Source: Bacteriovoracaceae bacterium UBA4097 (lineage in GTDB: Bacteria > Bdellovibrionota > Bacteriovoracia > Bacteriovoracales > Bacteriovoracaceae). From it: a DNA stretch of 11,476 bases. Shown piece after piece: positions 1 through 6,611 of this stretch. Each line of letters begins with the position of its first letter. Position 1 is the stretch's first letter. The notes beneath the pieces are model-generated. The model did no database searches, was not told the DNA's origin, and worked only from the letters and a program-made list of their open reading frames with translations. The DNA is taken from assembly GCA_002381765.1 (NCBI GenBank), contig DFXX01000058.1:15464-26939 (forward strand). Direction: 5' to 3'. The translations under genes and the position numbers were made by a program.

Positions 1-644
1 CTGATTACAATCCAAGACCGGCACCACGTCCAACTCCAGCACCAAGACCAGGAACAGGTTACAACCCAAGACCGACCCCACGTCCAACTCCGGCTCCAAG
101 ACCACGAGTTCCAACCTACCGTCCTAGTCGCGATCATTATGGAACACGCAATTATCACCGACCTTATGGACACAACCAAGTGAGGTACACTCACTACTAC
201 CATGCTCCTTATAGATCGCCCTATAGTCATACCACTCGCTACTATCGGTCTTATGACTGGTATAGCTATGTATGGCGATCATTCCCAGACTATGTTTATG
301 TTCACTGGATTTTCTATCCAGCTAGCGGGTACCACAATGGATACTGGACCATCGATAACTATCCTTACTACGTCTACAATGGATATCGTCATCGCTACAG
401 TAACTACGACTACTGTAATTACCAGCTAGTTGATAGCTATGATCACAGAGTGACTCAGAATTACTGGAATCAAACCTGTAACATTGGTTATGATCGATGT
501 TCTTATGAGCGTGATCGCTTGAATTCTCAGATGGGCGATTACCGCTACTTCTGTTCTGAAACCTATCGAGAAGATAATTATGATTATTCAAGACCAAGTT
601 ATGAATATGAATACGATCAATACGAAGACGATTACTATTATTAA
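1..644 (+). CDS. Tyrosine-rich, lysine-free exported-type protein, 5' truncated
   Basis: The reading frame starting at base 3 is open from the window edge to the TAA at 642-644, giving 213 visible residues, so the true start lies upstream. An internal GTG at 180 could be mistaken for the start, but the frame continues before it with coherent protein-like sequence. The visible N-terminal part is a Pro/Arg/Ala/Thr repeat (two copies of an 18-residue unit beginning YNPRP). The remaining 154 residues contain 40 tyrosines (about 26%), many Asp, Arg, Asn and His, and four Cys (in DYCNY, QTCN, DRCS and YFCS). The visible part has no lysine. The tail is acidic and ends EDDYYY. I recognise no family. 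The Pro/Arg linker followed by a Tyr-rich, Cys-containing domain resembles surface or envelope proteins, but the signal sequence would be outside the window. Function is unknown. A strong hairpin terminator follows directly. Confidence 0.75.
   Translation, partial: DYNPRPAPRPTPAPRPGTGYNPRPTPRPTPAPRPRVPTYRPSRDHYGTRNYHRPYGHNQVRYTHYYHAPYRSPYSHTTRYYRSYDWYSYVWRSFPDYVYVHWIFYPASGYHNGYWTIDNYPYYVYNGYRHRYSNYDYCNYQLVDSYDHRVTQNYWNQTCNIGYDRCSYERDRLNSQMGDYRYFCSETYREDNYDYSRPSYEYEYDQYEDDYYY
6..113 (+). repeat. Two tandem 54-bp in-frame repeats encoding a Pro/Arg-rich linker
   Basis: A 54-bp unit starting TACAA(T/C)CCAAGACCG occurs at 6-59 and again at 60-113. It encodes an 18-residue unit, YNPRPxPRPTPAPRP plus three variable residues. 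The copies differ mainly at third codon positions and at the end of the unit, so the duplication is in frame and kept at protein level. More copies may lie upstream of the window. The encoded segment should be an extended, positively charged, polyproline-like linker. Confidence 0.8.
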
Positions 645-678
645 AAATAAGGCTTCCTTCGGGAAGCCTTATTTTTTT
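643..678. terminator. Bidirectional UUCG-loop terminator between convergent genes
   Basis: GGCTTCC (651-657) pairs perfectly with GGAAGCC (662-668) around a TTCG loop closed by C-G, the exceptionally stable cUUCGg tetraloop. Flanking A and T tracts (643-650 and 669-678) extend the stem and give a U-run in both directions. It therefore fits as terminator for both the plus-strand Tyr-rich gene and the minus-strand thioesterase. The thioesterase stop codon (669-671) lies inside the stem. Confidence 0.92.
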
Positions 679-1079
679 AACCCTATGGCCTTCAGCCACT
701 CAGGTCCGGCATCAATTAACTTTCTATTCTTCATATCAAAAAAACCAATGGTGAAGGTTGCCTCAGAGGCAATCTTTCCATCTGGTTTAAGCATTTGTTG
801 TTCGAGTACCATAATTTTAGGACTAACTATCTCTAGGGTTTTAGAAGTTATCTTAATTTTTTCGCGATTGAGAAGTTCACGTTTAAATCTAACTTTCAAA
901 TCAAGGATCACTGGCCCCACCTGATGTTGTTTGATGTAATCCAGACCAAAGCCATTTTTGGTAATAAAATCCCAACGGGCCTCTTCATACAATTCAACAT
1001 AGGCCGCATTGTTTACATGTCCGAAACTATCAAGATGGAACTCTTGGATGAGAACTTCGTACTCAAAGACTGTATTCAT
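669..1079 (-). CDS. Hotdog-fold acyl-CoA thioesterase (FadM / 4-hydroxybenzoyl-CoA thioesterase family)
   Basis: At 136 residues it matches the usual length of single hotdog-domain thioesterases, which hydrolyse acyl-CoA to free acid and CoA in the cytoplasm. The family signature is near the N-terminus: LDSFGHVNNAAYVELYEEAR at residues 16-35, with Asp17 in the catalytic position and the GHVNN(A)xY pattern typical of the FadM/FcbC branch. The Tol-Pal-linked YbgC branch usually has a different signature in this region. A beta-rich core follows, including the strand around residues 104-115. There is no signal peptide. The ATG lies 2 bases downstream of the stop codon of the 498-aa secreted protein, so the two genes are very likely cotranscribed and translationally coupled. 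The natural acyl substrate cannot be read from the sequence. Pairing with an envelope protein gene might mean a link to lipid turnover, but this is only inference. Confidence 0.85.
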   Translation of the reverse strand: MNTVFEYEVLIQEFHLDSFGHVNNAAYVELYEEARWDFITKNGFGLDYIKQHQVGPVILDLKVRFKRELLNREKIKITSKTLEIVSPKIMVLEQQMLKPDGKIASEATFTIGFFDMKNRKLIDAGPEWLKAIGLKK

Positions 1080-1081
1080 TT

Positions 1082-2578
1082 TTACTCGAGGTTATTAGCT
1101 TCTATTCTTTTTTCTGCCTGAATAAGACTATAGCGTTTGGAGATCTTCTGGAAAAGCCCAGAAGCTTCCCCATCAATATCACCAGAAGCAATTGATCTAT
1201 CTTCTTCGATGCCGCCACCTTCTGTCTTAGCATCAAAGAGACTAGCAAATGGGTTGGAATCTTCTTTAGCACCCTTAATTCCACTAAAGCCAGTAGCACC
1301 AGCAGACTTATAGCCACCGGCCACTTTCTTGGCCTTTAACTCAGCTTCTTTATTGGGAGAATCGTCAACACCCTGTAGATCATCTCCAAGAGAAGCACTA
1401 CCGCCTCCAGGAGCTCCTCCACCACCGCCCCCGCCTCCACCAGCTCCACCACCATTTTGAGCTGATGCAGCCGCAGCAGGATTTAGGATATCATTGGCAG
1501 CCTTGGCCTCATCCATAAAGGGTGAGTTCACACTTGCTACAGTTTCATCTTTTATATTTGTAAGATCCCCGGCTTCTCCAAATTCTGAATCGGTGCCATT
1601 GCCTCCAAAGGAGTTATTATTTCCGGAGCCCATAGAGAAATTACCGCCAGCATATGCTGGTCCCGATACTCTCTCGCCTGGTTTAATACAAGCGGGATCC
1701 ATAGGAGCTAAAGCGCACTTCTCAAGAACGATCTGATCTGGCTCAGTATAGTTCTGTTTAGCTTCTTCTAACTTGTCAGCAGTTGTATCAAACTGACTGG
1801 CTGCAATCCCTGCCTTAATACCTTGAGCGATGAATTCAGTAAGGGCCATGATAAATCCGGCCTTGGCGTCCCTATTAGCAAAAACAGTATTGATTCCCAT
1901 GTGATCGGTAGTTGTCTTTACGGCTTTGACACAGCTCTCTGCTGGAACTCCGATCTGCTCGTTACCAGTAACTTTTTTGCCCTCACAAAGCTTAGCAATG
2001 TCTTTATCGCTACTTCCTTGCCAAGAAGCAATCGCCGATCCCAAGGCCGCAACTGCAGCGGTATAGGCAGCAGCTCTTTCCTGGTTCATTTGCTTTAAAT
2101 GCTTATTGTTCTCAATCACAGCATCGATACTCGCCCCCTGAACATTTCCTTGAGCGGCACTCCTTGCAACCTTCTCGTTAATCTCTGCTGTTTTATTTTT
2201 AGTACGAACCTGTTCTTGAATGGTCATGCCCTGCTCGGCCACTCGGATCCAGTCATAGACTTGAGCAGCTTTGGCACAAGACTCGTAATCCAAGGTATAT
2301 CCGGCCTTTCTCTTACAAATGACTCTCTTATCCAAGGTGGCCTTTTCTTCTGGATTTACCCGAAGGTTGGCCCCGGCCAATTGAGCGGTTTGCGATACTG
2401 CTTGGCACTTATTTCTTTCTTCATCTATTTTATTTTCTGCCGCCGGTGTCTCTGCCAACTTCAAACAGTGGTAAGCATTACCATCTGAGTAAGGGCCATT
2501 ATTAGGAGCATTATTATTAGCAAAACCATTCACTGAAAGTGAAGTCAGGACAAGAATAGTTAATACATTGGTCTTCAT
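1082..2578 (-). CDS. Secreted 498-aa protein with four cysteine pairs, poly-Gly linker and C-terminal LFxxISxRY helix
   Basis: I recognise no named family. Residues 1-20 form a signal peptide (hydrophobic core, cleavage likely after GFA). Residues 30-300 are Ala-rich and helical and carry eight cysteines at 38, 58, 88, 101, 198, 216, 288 and 297. They fall into four close pairs, as expected for disulfides in an oxidising periplasm. Two hydrophobic Ala-rich stretches (about 168-187 and 240-262) may pack or touch membrane. Residues 300-475 look disordered: Gly/Asn/Ser-rich, with an almost pure glycine run at 376-393. The C-terminus returns to a helix containing GLFQKISKRYSL (474-485). A closely similar segment ends the next protein encoded upstream (562 aa). 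The gene starts its own unit after an intergenic region holding a TATAAT box. The ribosome site is weak (GGGAA before the ATG). It is followed 2 bases later by the thioesterase gene. Confidence 0.85.
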   Translation of the reverse strand: MKTNVLTILVLTSLSVNGFANNNAPNNGPYSDGNAYHCLKLAETPAAENKIDEERNKCQAVSQTAQLAGANLRVNPEEKATLDKRVICKRKAGYTLDYESCAKAAQVYDWIRVAEQGMTIQEQVRTKNKTAEINEKVARSAAQGNVQGASIDAVIENNKHLKQMNQERAAAYTAAVAALGSAIASWQGSSDKDIAKLCEGKKVTGNEQIGVPAESCVKAVKTTTDHMGINTVFANRDAKAGFIMALTEFIAQGIKAGIAASQFDTTADKLEEAKQNYTEPDQIVLEKCALAPMDPACIKPGERVSGPAYAGGNFSMGSGNNNSFGGNGTDSEFGEAGDLTNIKDETVASVNSPFMDEAKAANDILNPAAAASAQNGGGAGGGGGGGGGAPGGGSASLGDDLQGVDDSPNKEAELKAKKVAGGYKSAGATGFSGIKGAKEDSNPFASLFDAKTEGGGIEEDRSIASGDIDGEASGLFQKISKRYSLIQAEKRIEANNLE

Positions 2579-2636
2579 ATGTTTCCCGCTTATAGCTTAC
2601 TCAGCTTATCGGTTAATGCTCTAAAATCTTGATTTA

Positions 2637-2642
2637 ATTATA
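2637..2642 (-). promoter_or_regulatory. Candidate promoter -10 box for the 498-aa gene
   Basis: On the minus strand a perfect TATAAT occurs about 58 bases upstream of the ATG. No good -35 hexamer lies at 16-18 bases; the nearest TTG-containing sequence is TTGGCC at about 14 bases. If active, the promoter may depend on an activator. The box sits between the preceding hairpin terminator and the gene, where a promoter would be expected. Confidence 0.45.
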
Positions 2643-2675
2643 ACCGGAAAGGGTGGGGCCAAGGGCCAGAAGGTC

Positions 2676-2706
2676 TTGCAACCCCTATTCTTTCAAAGGG
2701 TTACAA
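2676..2706. repeat. Imperfect inverted repeat upstream of the 498-aa gene
   Basis: TTGCAACCC (2676-2684) is inverted as GGGTTACAA (2698-2706) with one mismatch and a 13-base spacer. It lies about 35-65 bases upstream of the TATAAT box, a common place for an activator site, but it could also be a chance hairpin in the 3' region of the upstream gene. Confidence 0.3.
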
Positions 2707-2732
2707 CGAAAACAGCTCCTTAAGGGAGCTGC
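2705..2732 (-). terminator. Hairpin terminator for the 562-aa gene
   Basis: CAGCTCC (2713-2719) pairs with GGAGCTG (2725-2731), a 7-bp GC-rich stem with a five-base loop. On the minus strand it is followed by TTTTCGTTG. It lies about 37 bases after the stop codon of the 562-aa gene. The short U-run suggests moderate strength, so some read-through into the 498-aa gene is possible. Confidence 0.6.
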
Positions 2733-2767
2733 TTTATGGCTTTAATATTTGGCAGTTGGAAGGAGAG

Positions 2768-4456
2768 CTAAGGAGTCGAAGTATCTTCTAGATTTTTCTT
2801 CTTCTCGAAAATTTTTGTATAGTTTAAAAGGTATCTATTAGAGAGCTGCTTAAAGATCGAAACCTCACTTTGCTTAGAGATATCTCCTGCATTGATTTCA
2901 AAATCATCTAAACTCTCAGGCAAGTTGTTAGGCGCTTGATCATCAGCCGTTGCAATTGCTTCATTAACTGAGCCTTCATCAAACTTTAAATTATGAGAAG
3001 CTGCTCCAGCAGTTAAAGACTTCTCAGATGAATCAGTAGAAAATGGAAGATTATTTTCACCACTATTCTCAAGTTGATCCAAGGTAGCTCTGTTCCCAGC
3101 TGAAGCCAGAGCAGGAGCCGCTGCTCCACCAGACTGCTTATTAAGATCGGTCATCATAGAAGCAATTATCTTGTCTTCTTCACCTTTAAAATCGATTGGC
3201 TTCTCGCCTTTTGCCTTTTTTTGATCATTCATTTGTTTTTGAATATTCTCTTTAATCTGGGCCATTCTCATCGCATTGGCCGCTAGTTTCCCTGCTTCAA
3301 TATCGGCTTTCCCCATGTCTCCATCACTGATGGCCTGACCAAAATCAGTAGCGGAATTTCCCACTGACTTCAGTGTTGGAAGACTCATCTTCATATCAAA
3401 CTTAGGGCGATTAAGTTTTGCCGTAACTTTACAAGCATCTTCACTATAGTTCATGCCCTGAGAAGTATTTTGCCAGCAGTGCTTAGCAAGCTCCTGGCCA
3501 TTTAGCGTCTTGATGGCATATTGATTACTCTTATCCTGATCGTACTGAGATCCACCCTGATTGATCTCAGTGCCGCCCAGTTGAGTTCCATTCTCGTCGT
3601 AAGTTTTGTGCTTGAAGTCTGCAAGAAGTTTTTCCAGATCTTTTATATTACTGGTGATTTGTTTTTCAGCTCCGCCAAGACCCATGATGACTCCGGCAGA
3701 GAGAGCTGCTGCTGCTCCGAAGGTGAAGGCGCGATTCATAGGAGTTTGATATAAAGCAGCGACTTTAGTTCCAATAGAAGGTACTAGGGATGCTAAGGCA
3801 ACTCCCATGCCACCATAGGTTGATATAGGTCCACCGCCGGCATTACCCACTCCAAAAGCATAGGCAGCGGTCAATCCCTTAACGATGGGAGGGGCAGATA
3901 CATCAGGTGTACAGCCAGCATTTCTTAAAGCCGAACAGGCCCCACCAGTAGCTGCTTCACAAGCTGCGAGTTTGTTCATTTCCATATAAGCTGCAACCGT
4001 TGCTCCCGTATAGATCGCAGTAATCGCCATCATCCATGTTTTTCGTTTCTTTACAAAAGCTAATTTATCTTTTTCTTCCTTAAGTTTGATTTCAATGACT
4101 TCTCTTTGAAGATCTCCCCCTTCCTTCATACTCTGCTTAAATTTCTCTACTTCTTCAGTACTCGCTTTTAAGAAAGCCTGCTGGGCCTTGGCCCCCATAA
4201 ACTCACTGGCAATATAAGCAACTGAACCGGCCATAAAGATTTGAAGTGAGGGGAACATGGACCCCAGCTTACAACTGAGAAGAATGTTACTTCCTATCGC
4301 CGCCGTTCCAATGGAGAGAATTTGATTCGCGTAGAAAGCTCCACCACCCGGCTTCTCATTGGATGACTTATCATCCTTTGCCATCACAGGTGCGACAGGA
4401 GTCAGGATAAAATTCAAACACATAAGAATGGTGACGAGCTTCTTCATAAAATTCAT
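2768..4456 (-). CDS. 562-aa exported membrane protein with multiple hydrophobic segments and C-terminal IFxxLSxRY helix
   Basis: I recognise no named family. Residues 1-26 are a signal peptide (MKKL start within it, Ala-X-Ala-type site at VMA-KDD). Hydrophobic segments follow at about 44-85 (possibly a hairpin of two helices), 140-160, 213-235 and 242-262. A charged, probably coiled-coil helix lies at 95-138. Cysteines at 62, 166, 174, 182, 327 and 342 are compatible with disulfides. From about 285 onward it is soluble, polar and largely disordered, rich in Asn, Gln, Ser, Asp and Ala. It ends with a helix containing SIFKQLSNRYLL (533-544), matching the tail of the 498-aa protein. A start at Met4 is possible; the annotated ATG is preceded by TAAGG 5 bases away. 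A perfect 20-bp hairpin ends only 13 bases before the ATG, so transcripts from further upstream must read through it. It is probably an inner-membrane protein with a large periplasmic region. Confidence 0.82.
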   Translation of the reverse strand: MNFMKKLVTILMCLNFILTPVAPVMAKDDKSSNEKPGGGAFYANQILSIGTAAIGSNILLSCKLGSMFPSLQIFMAGSVAYIASEFMGAKAQQAFLKASTEEVEKFKQSMKEGGDLQREVIEIKLKEEKDKLAFVKKRKTWMMAITAIYTGATVAAYMEMNKLAACEAATGGACSALRNAGCTPDVSAPPIVKGLTAAYAFGVGNAGGGPISTYGGMGVALASLVPSIGTKVAALYQTPMNRAFTFGAAAALSAGVIMGLGGAEKQITSNIKDLEKLLADFKHKTYDENGTQLGGTEINQGGSQYDQDKSNQYAIKTLNGQELAKHCWQNTSQGMNYSEDACKVTAKLNRPKFDMKMSLPTLKSVGNSATDFGQAISDGDMGKADIEAGKLAANAMRMAQIKENIQKQMNDQKKAKGEKPIDFKGEEDKIIASMMTDLNKQSGGAAAPALASAGNRATLDQLENSGENNLPFSTDSSEKSLTAGAASHNLKFDEGSVNEAIATADDQAPNNLPESLDDFEINAGDISKQSEVSIFKQLSNRYLLNYTKIFEKKKNLEDTSTP

Positions 4457-4469
4457 TTTACCTTAAATT

Positions 4470-4512
4470 AAGAAAATCCCGCTAATTTGCTTCAAATTAG
4501 CGGGATTTTCTT
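4470..4512. terminator. Perfect 20-bp hairpin between the 253-aa gene and the 562-aa gene
   Basis: Bases 4470-4489 and 4493-4512 are exact inverse complements (core CCCGCTAATTTG) around a three-base loop. On the minus strand the stem ends in GGGATTTTCTTAATTTAAGG, giving a short U-rich tail. It lies 44 bases beyond the stop of the 253-aa gene and 13 bases before the ATG of the 562-aa gene, so it is a terminator for the former and sits in the leader of the latter. It may act as an attenuator or as a 5' stabilising structure. Confidence 0.8.
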
Positions 4513-4556
4513 TAAGTTTTTGATTTGTCAGGAGTTCCAGCAAGTTTAGTTGCCAA

Positions 4557-5318
4557 CTATTTTTGCTTCTTCTTAGGCTTAGTCTTCTTTTTCTTTCCTC
4601 TAAGAATAACCAGAACAATGGCACCAATTACGATAGCGGCAATAAGTAACATCATATCATCGCCACTAGAGCCTTCATCTGCTCTCTTTTTGGTGCGATT
4701 AGCTTGAAGATCCATGGCCGCATTGGGATTAAAGGTAGCATCAGCAAAGTTAGGATCTTCTGATTTACCACTGCCGCGCAAATCAGCGAGACCAGCTTTT
4801 TTCTGACGGAAAACACGAAGAGTAGAAACCAATTTATCCATTACTGGTTGATAAGCTGAGTAGAGATCTTTACTCACTGAGAAGGTAACGGCAACTCCCA
4901 GATCCTCTTTAACTGTTGCGAGATAGCGAGTGTAAAAACCTGGTACTTCTGAAGCCAAGTGAAGAGCATCCACCCAACGGTGATCATTCACACTGGTGAT
5001 CTTTACATTTTTGGGTTCAGAGACTTGTTTTTTTCCACCAGGCAGATTGTATTCTTTGGTTTTTTTGAGATAGGCCATGTACTCATCAAGGCTATCCTGC
5101 TCACCGCGAATTTTCGCGGCAAGAATAATAATGGATTCTTTTTTTCGATCGGCGTTTTCACTCTGACAAACGTACTCACTTCCTTCAAGTGCGCACTCCC
5201 AACCTGAAGGGAGATCAAACTCACAGTACTTACTGGAGAATCTCTTTGCCATGGCAGGAGAGCAGATGCTCATAAGCATGATGAGGGAGATTACGTACTT
5301 TATACCAGTGAGTTTCAT
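4557..5318 (-). CDS. Periplasmic domain protein with C-terminal inner-membrane anchor and poly-Lys tail
   Basis: The 253-residue product has a signal peptide (1-24, cleavage after AMA). A globular alpha/beta domain covers about 28-172 and begins with YCEFDLPSGWEC. The FDLPxGW opening, alternating strands and a closing STLRVF segment recall the PsbP/Mog1-like fold of small periplasmic proteins; this is a fold guess, not a match to a named family. Cys32, Cys42 and Cys51 lie in the first strands and could form a disulfide. A polar linker (173-220) leads to one transmembrane helix at about 222-239, followed by a strongly basic tail (RGKKKKTKPKKK). By the positive-inside rule the tail is cytoplasmic and the domain periplasmic, so the mature protein is C-terminally anchored. 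The ATG is preceded by AAGGAT 7 bases away. It appears to be a single-gene unit with its own promoter upstream and a strong hairpin after it. Confidence 0.8.
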   Translation of the reverse strand: MKLTGIKYVISLIMLMSICSPAMAKRFSSKYCEFDLPSGWECALEGSEYVCQSENADRKKESIIILAAKIRGEQDSLDEYMAYLKKTKEYNLPGGKKQVSEPKNVKITSVNDHRWVDALHLASEVPGFYTRYLATVKEDLGVAVTFSVSKDLYSAYQPVMDKLVSTLRVFRQKKAGLADLRGSGKSEDPNFADATFNPNAAMDLQANRTKKRADEGSSGDDMMLLIAAIVIGAIVLVILRGKKKKTKPKKKQK

Positions 5319-5360
5319 TGGCCAAATCCTTGTCTTAGGTTCCTGGAATTCTTTCCTCTC

Positions 5361-5388
5361 ATTCTAACCTAATCTCAACTGCTTACAA
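5361..5388 (-). promoter_or_regulatory. Candidate sigma-70-type promoter for the 253-aa gene
   Basis: On the minus strand TTGTAA (5388-5383) and TAGAAT (5366-5361) are separated by 16 bases. This gives a recognisable -35/-10 pair about 43 bases upstream of the ATG at 5318. The spacing and hexamers are good but not perfect. No clear terminator follows the upstream barrel gene, so read-through could also contribute. Confidence 0.5.
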
Positions 5389-5419
5389 CCAATGAAATAT
5401 TGCCCACTAACTGACTGAA

Positions 5420-6604
5420 TTACTTAAGTGATGAGCGACCGATGAGGCCTTCTTTGATTTGTTTTTTACTGTTAAAGCGTCCGGTGATCTTTACCACAGC
5501 ACTTTCTCCCTTAACCTGGATAACCGTTCCTCGGGCGACTAAAACGTTTCCACCCACATAATCAAATTCATAAAAGTCAAAGACCATGCCTTTTTGAACT
5601 TCATCGGAGAGACCCTTATCGATGACTACATATCCTTTCTGAGCGGAGACCTTACTGATGGTGGCCTCTAGATCATAGGATTTAAAGCGAGAGTCTAATT
5701 TACCTTCCTTCTTTTGATCAACTCTTCTTACGAGCTGAATGCCGAAAGCACTTCCGATGTCGGTTGAAGTCCCACTAATTACCTGACTACCTCTAAGCTC
5801 TACTCTCCAAAGATTTCCTAGAGCAAGATTTACTCCGACATAAGGAGCAATCCATTCTCTATTTTTGCTATTATAGAGAGAACTCACTCCAGTATTAAAG
5901 ATCGGTCTGTTGGCCGGATCATCTTCGTAAGGATCATTGCTAAGGGAAGTGACTCCATCGACTCCTGCCACGAGAGCAAGATATCTCCAAACCATCGCTC
6001 CCTCTGCCTGCCAATAAAGTTCATCCGAAATTTCACTACCAGGATTGCGATAGCCTCCACGAAGAGTAAGGAAGTTATTATTTCGAAAGGAGTAAGTAAC
6101 ACCTAAACCAAAGGAGTACTCATTACCATCGTCCCCCAAGATCAACTCTTCCTCATTGCCCTCTTTGAAAAGTTTATTGGTATAGGGAGTGTAGCGAAAA
6201 ATACCTTCAAGCGTGTACTGAAACTGACCTACCGGACGGAAAGCATACTGCCCCGATACAAAGGTTGATTGAAGACCTTCACTGGCAGCATTCACCTCTT
6301 CTCCGAGAGCGTTGGTAAAAGTCGATTGATTTAATCTTAAACGGGCCCCCAGGCCTATTTGCAACTGATCCGTGGCCCCATAAAGCCCACCAAACTCAAC
6401 CTGAGACTGGCTAAAACTTGAGCCATCAGGCAATGAATTATTACCGCTATTCTCATCAGCCGTTTTAGCCGTCGAAAAGTAATCTCCCCCTAAATGAAGC
6501 TGATACCCCTTTCTTTTTAAGATATGAGTTGGAGGGACATAGCTCGTTTGTGCCCAAGCTTCGATGAACAGAAGGCAGGAGAAAAGGCAAAAAAGTATTT
6601 TCAT
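5420..6604 (-). CDS. Outer-membrane beta-barrel protein with extra C-terminal beta domain
   Basis: The product is 394 residues. Residues 1-18 are a signal peptide ending EAWA. About residues 30-285 alternate hydrophobic and polar residues in short strands with aromatic girdle positions and Gly/Asn/Asp turns, for example FGGLYGATDQLQIGLGARLR, YSFGLGVTYSF, WIAPYVGVNLAL and SAFGIQLVRR. This is the pattern of an outer-membrane barrel. After a charged break (VDQKKEGKLDSRFKSYD) a separate domain of about 80 residues follows. Its short strands (ATISKVSAQKGYVVIDKGL, VQKGMVFDFYEF, GTVIQVKGESAVVKI) resemble the small beta domain at the C-terminus of FlgT-like proteins. It ends SSLK, without the terminal Phe/Trp usual for the last strand of BAM substrates, which fits the barrel ending earlier. 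It follows the 2H-like gene by 7 bases, so the two are probably cotranscribed; I see no strong ribosome site. Confidence 0.75.
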   Translation of the reverse strand: MKILFCLFSCLLFIEAWAQTSYVPPTHILKRKGYQLHLGGDYFSTAKTADENSGNNSLPDGSSFSQSQVEFGGLYGATDQLQIGLGARLRLNQSTFTNALGEEVNAASEGLQSTFVSGQYAFRPVGQFQYTLEGIFRYTPYTNKLFKEGNEEELILGDDGNEYSFGLGVTYSFRNNNFLTLRGGYRNPGSEISDELYWQAEGAMVWRYLALVAGVDGVTSLSNDPYEDDPANRPIFNTGVSSLYNSKNREWIAPYVGVNLALGNLWRVELRGSQVISGTSTDIGSAFGIQLVRRVDQKKEGKLDSRFKSYDLEATISKVSAQKGYVVIDKGLSDEVQKGMVFDFYEFDYVGGNVLVARGTVIQVKGESAVVKITGRFNSKKQIKEGLIGRSSLK

Positions 6605-6611
6605 TCAATTA

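Noticed and set aside
376..393. Idea that the 1428-1450 GC-rich run in the 498-aa gene is a frameshift or sequencing artefact
   Set aside because: The frame stays open on both sides, composition is consistent across it, and the C-terminal motif is in the same frame; it is a true poly-Gly linker.
202..699. Overlapping open frames on both strands within the Tyr-rich gene (202-429 plus, 322-699 minus)
   Set aside because: They are shadows of a low-complexity TAY-rich coding sequence. The minus frame also runs through the terminator hairpin, and neither shows a ribosome site or domain.
580..1121. Plus-strand frames at 580-924 and 924-1121
   Set aside because: They are antisense to the thioesterase, whose family signature is clear, and have no ribosome sites.
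1102..2488. Frames inside the 498-aa gene (1102-1317 minus; 1494-1736, 1823-2098 and 2099-2488 plus)
   Set aside because: They are alternative-frame and antisense shadows; the long frame has a signal peptide and consistent composition.
4525..4707. Plus-strand frame with a hydrophobic Phe-rich stretch
   Set aside because: The hydrophobicity is the antisense reading of the poly-lysine tail of the 253-aa protein.
4959..5224. Frames on both strands inside the 253-aa gene
   Set aside because: They lie within a gene with a signal peptide, domain and anchor; no independent initiation signals were seen.
5884..6102. Minus-strand frame inside the barrel gene
   Set aside because: It is an out-of-frame shadow with no ribosome site.
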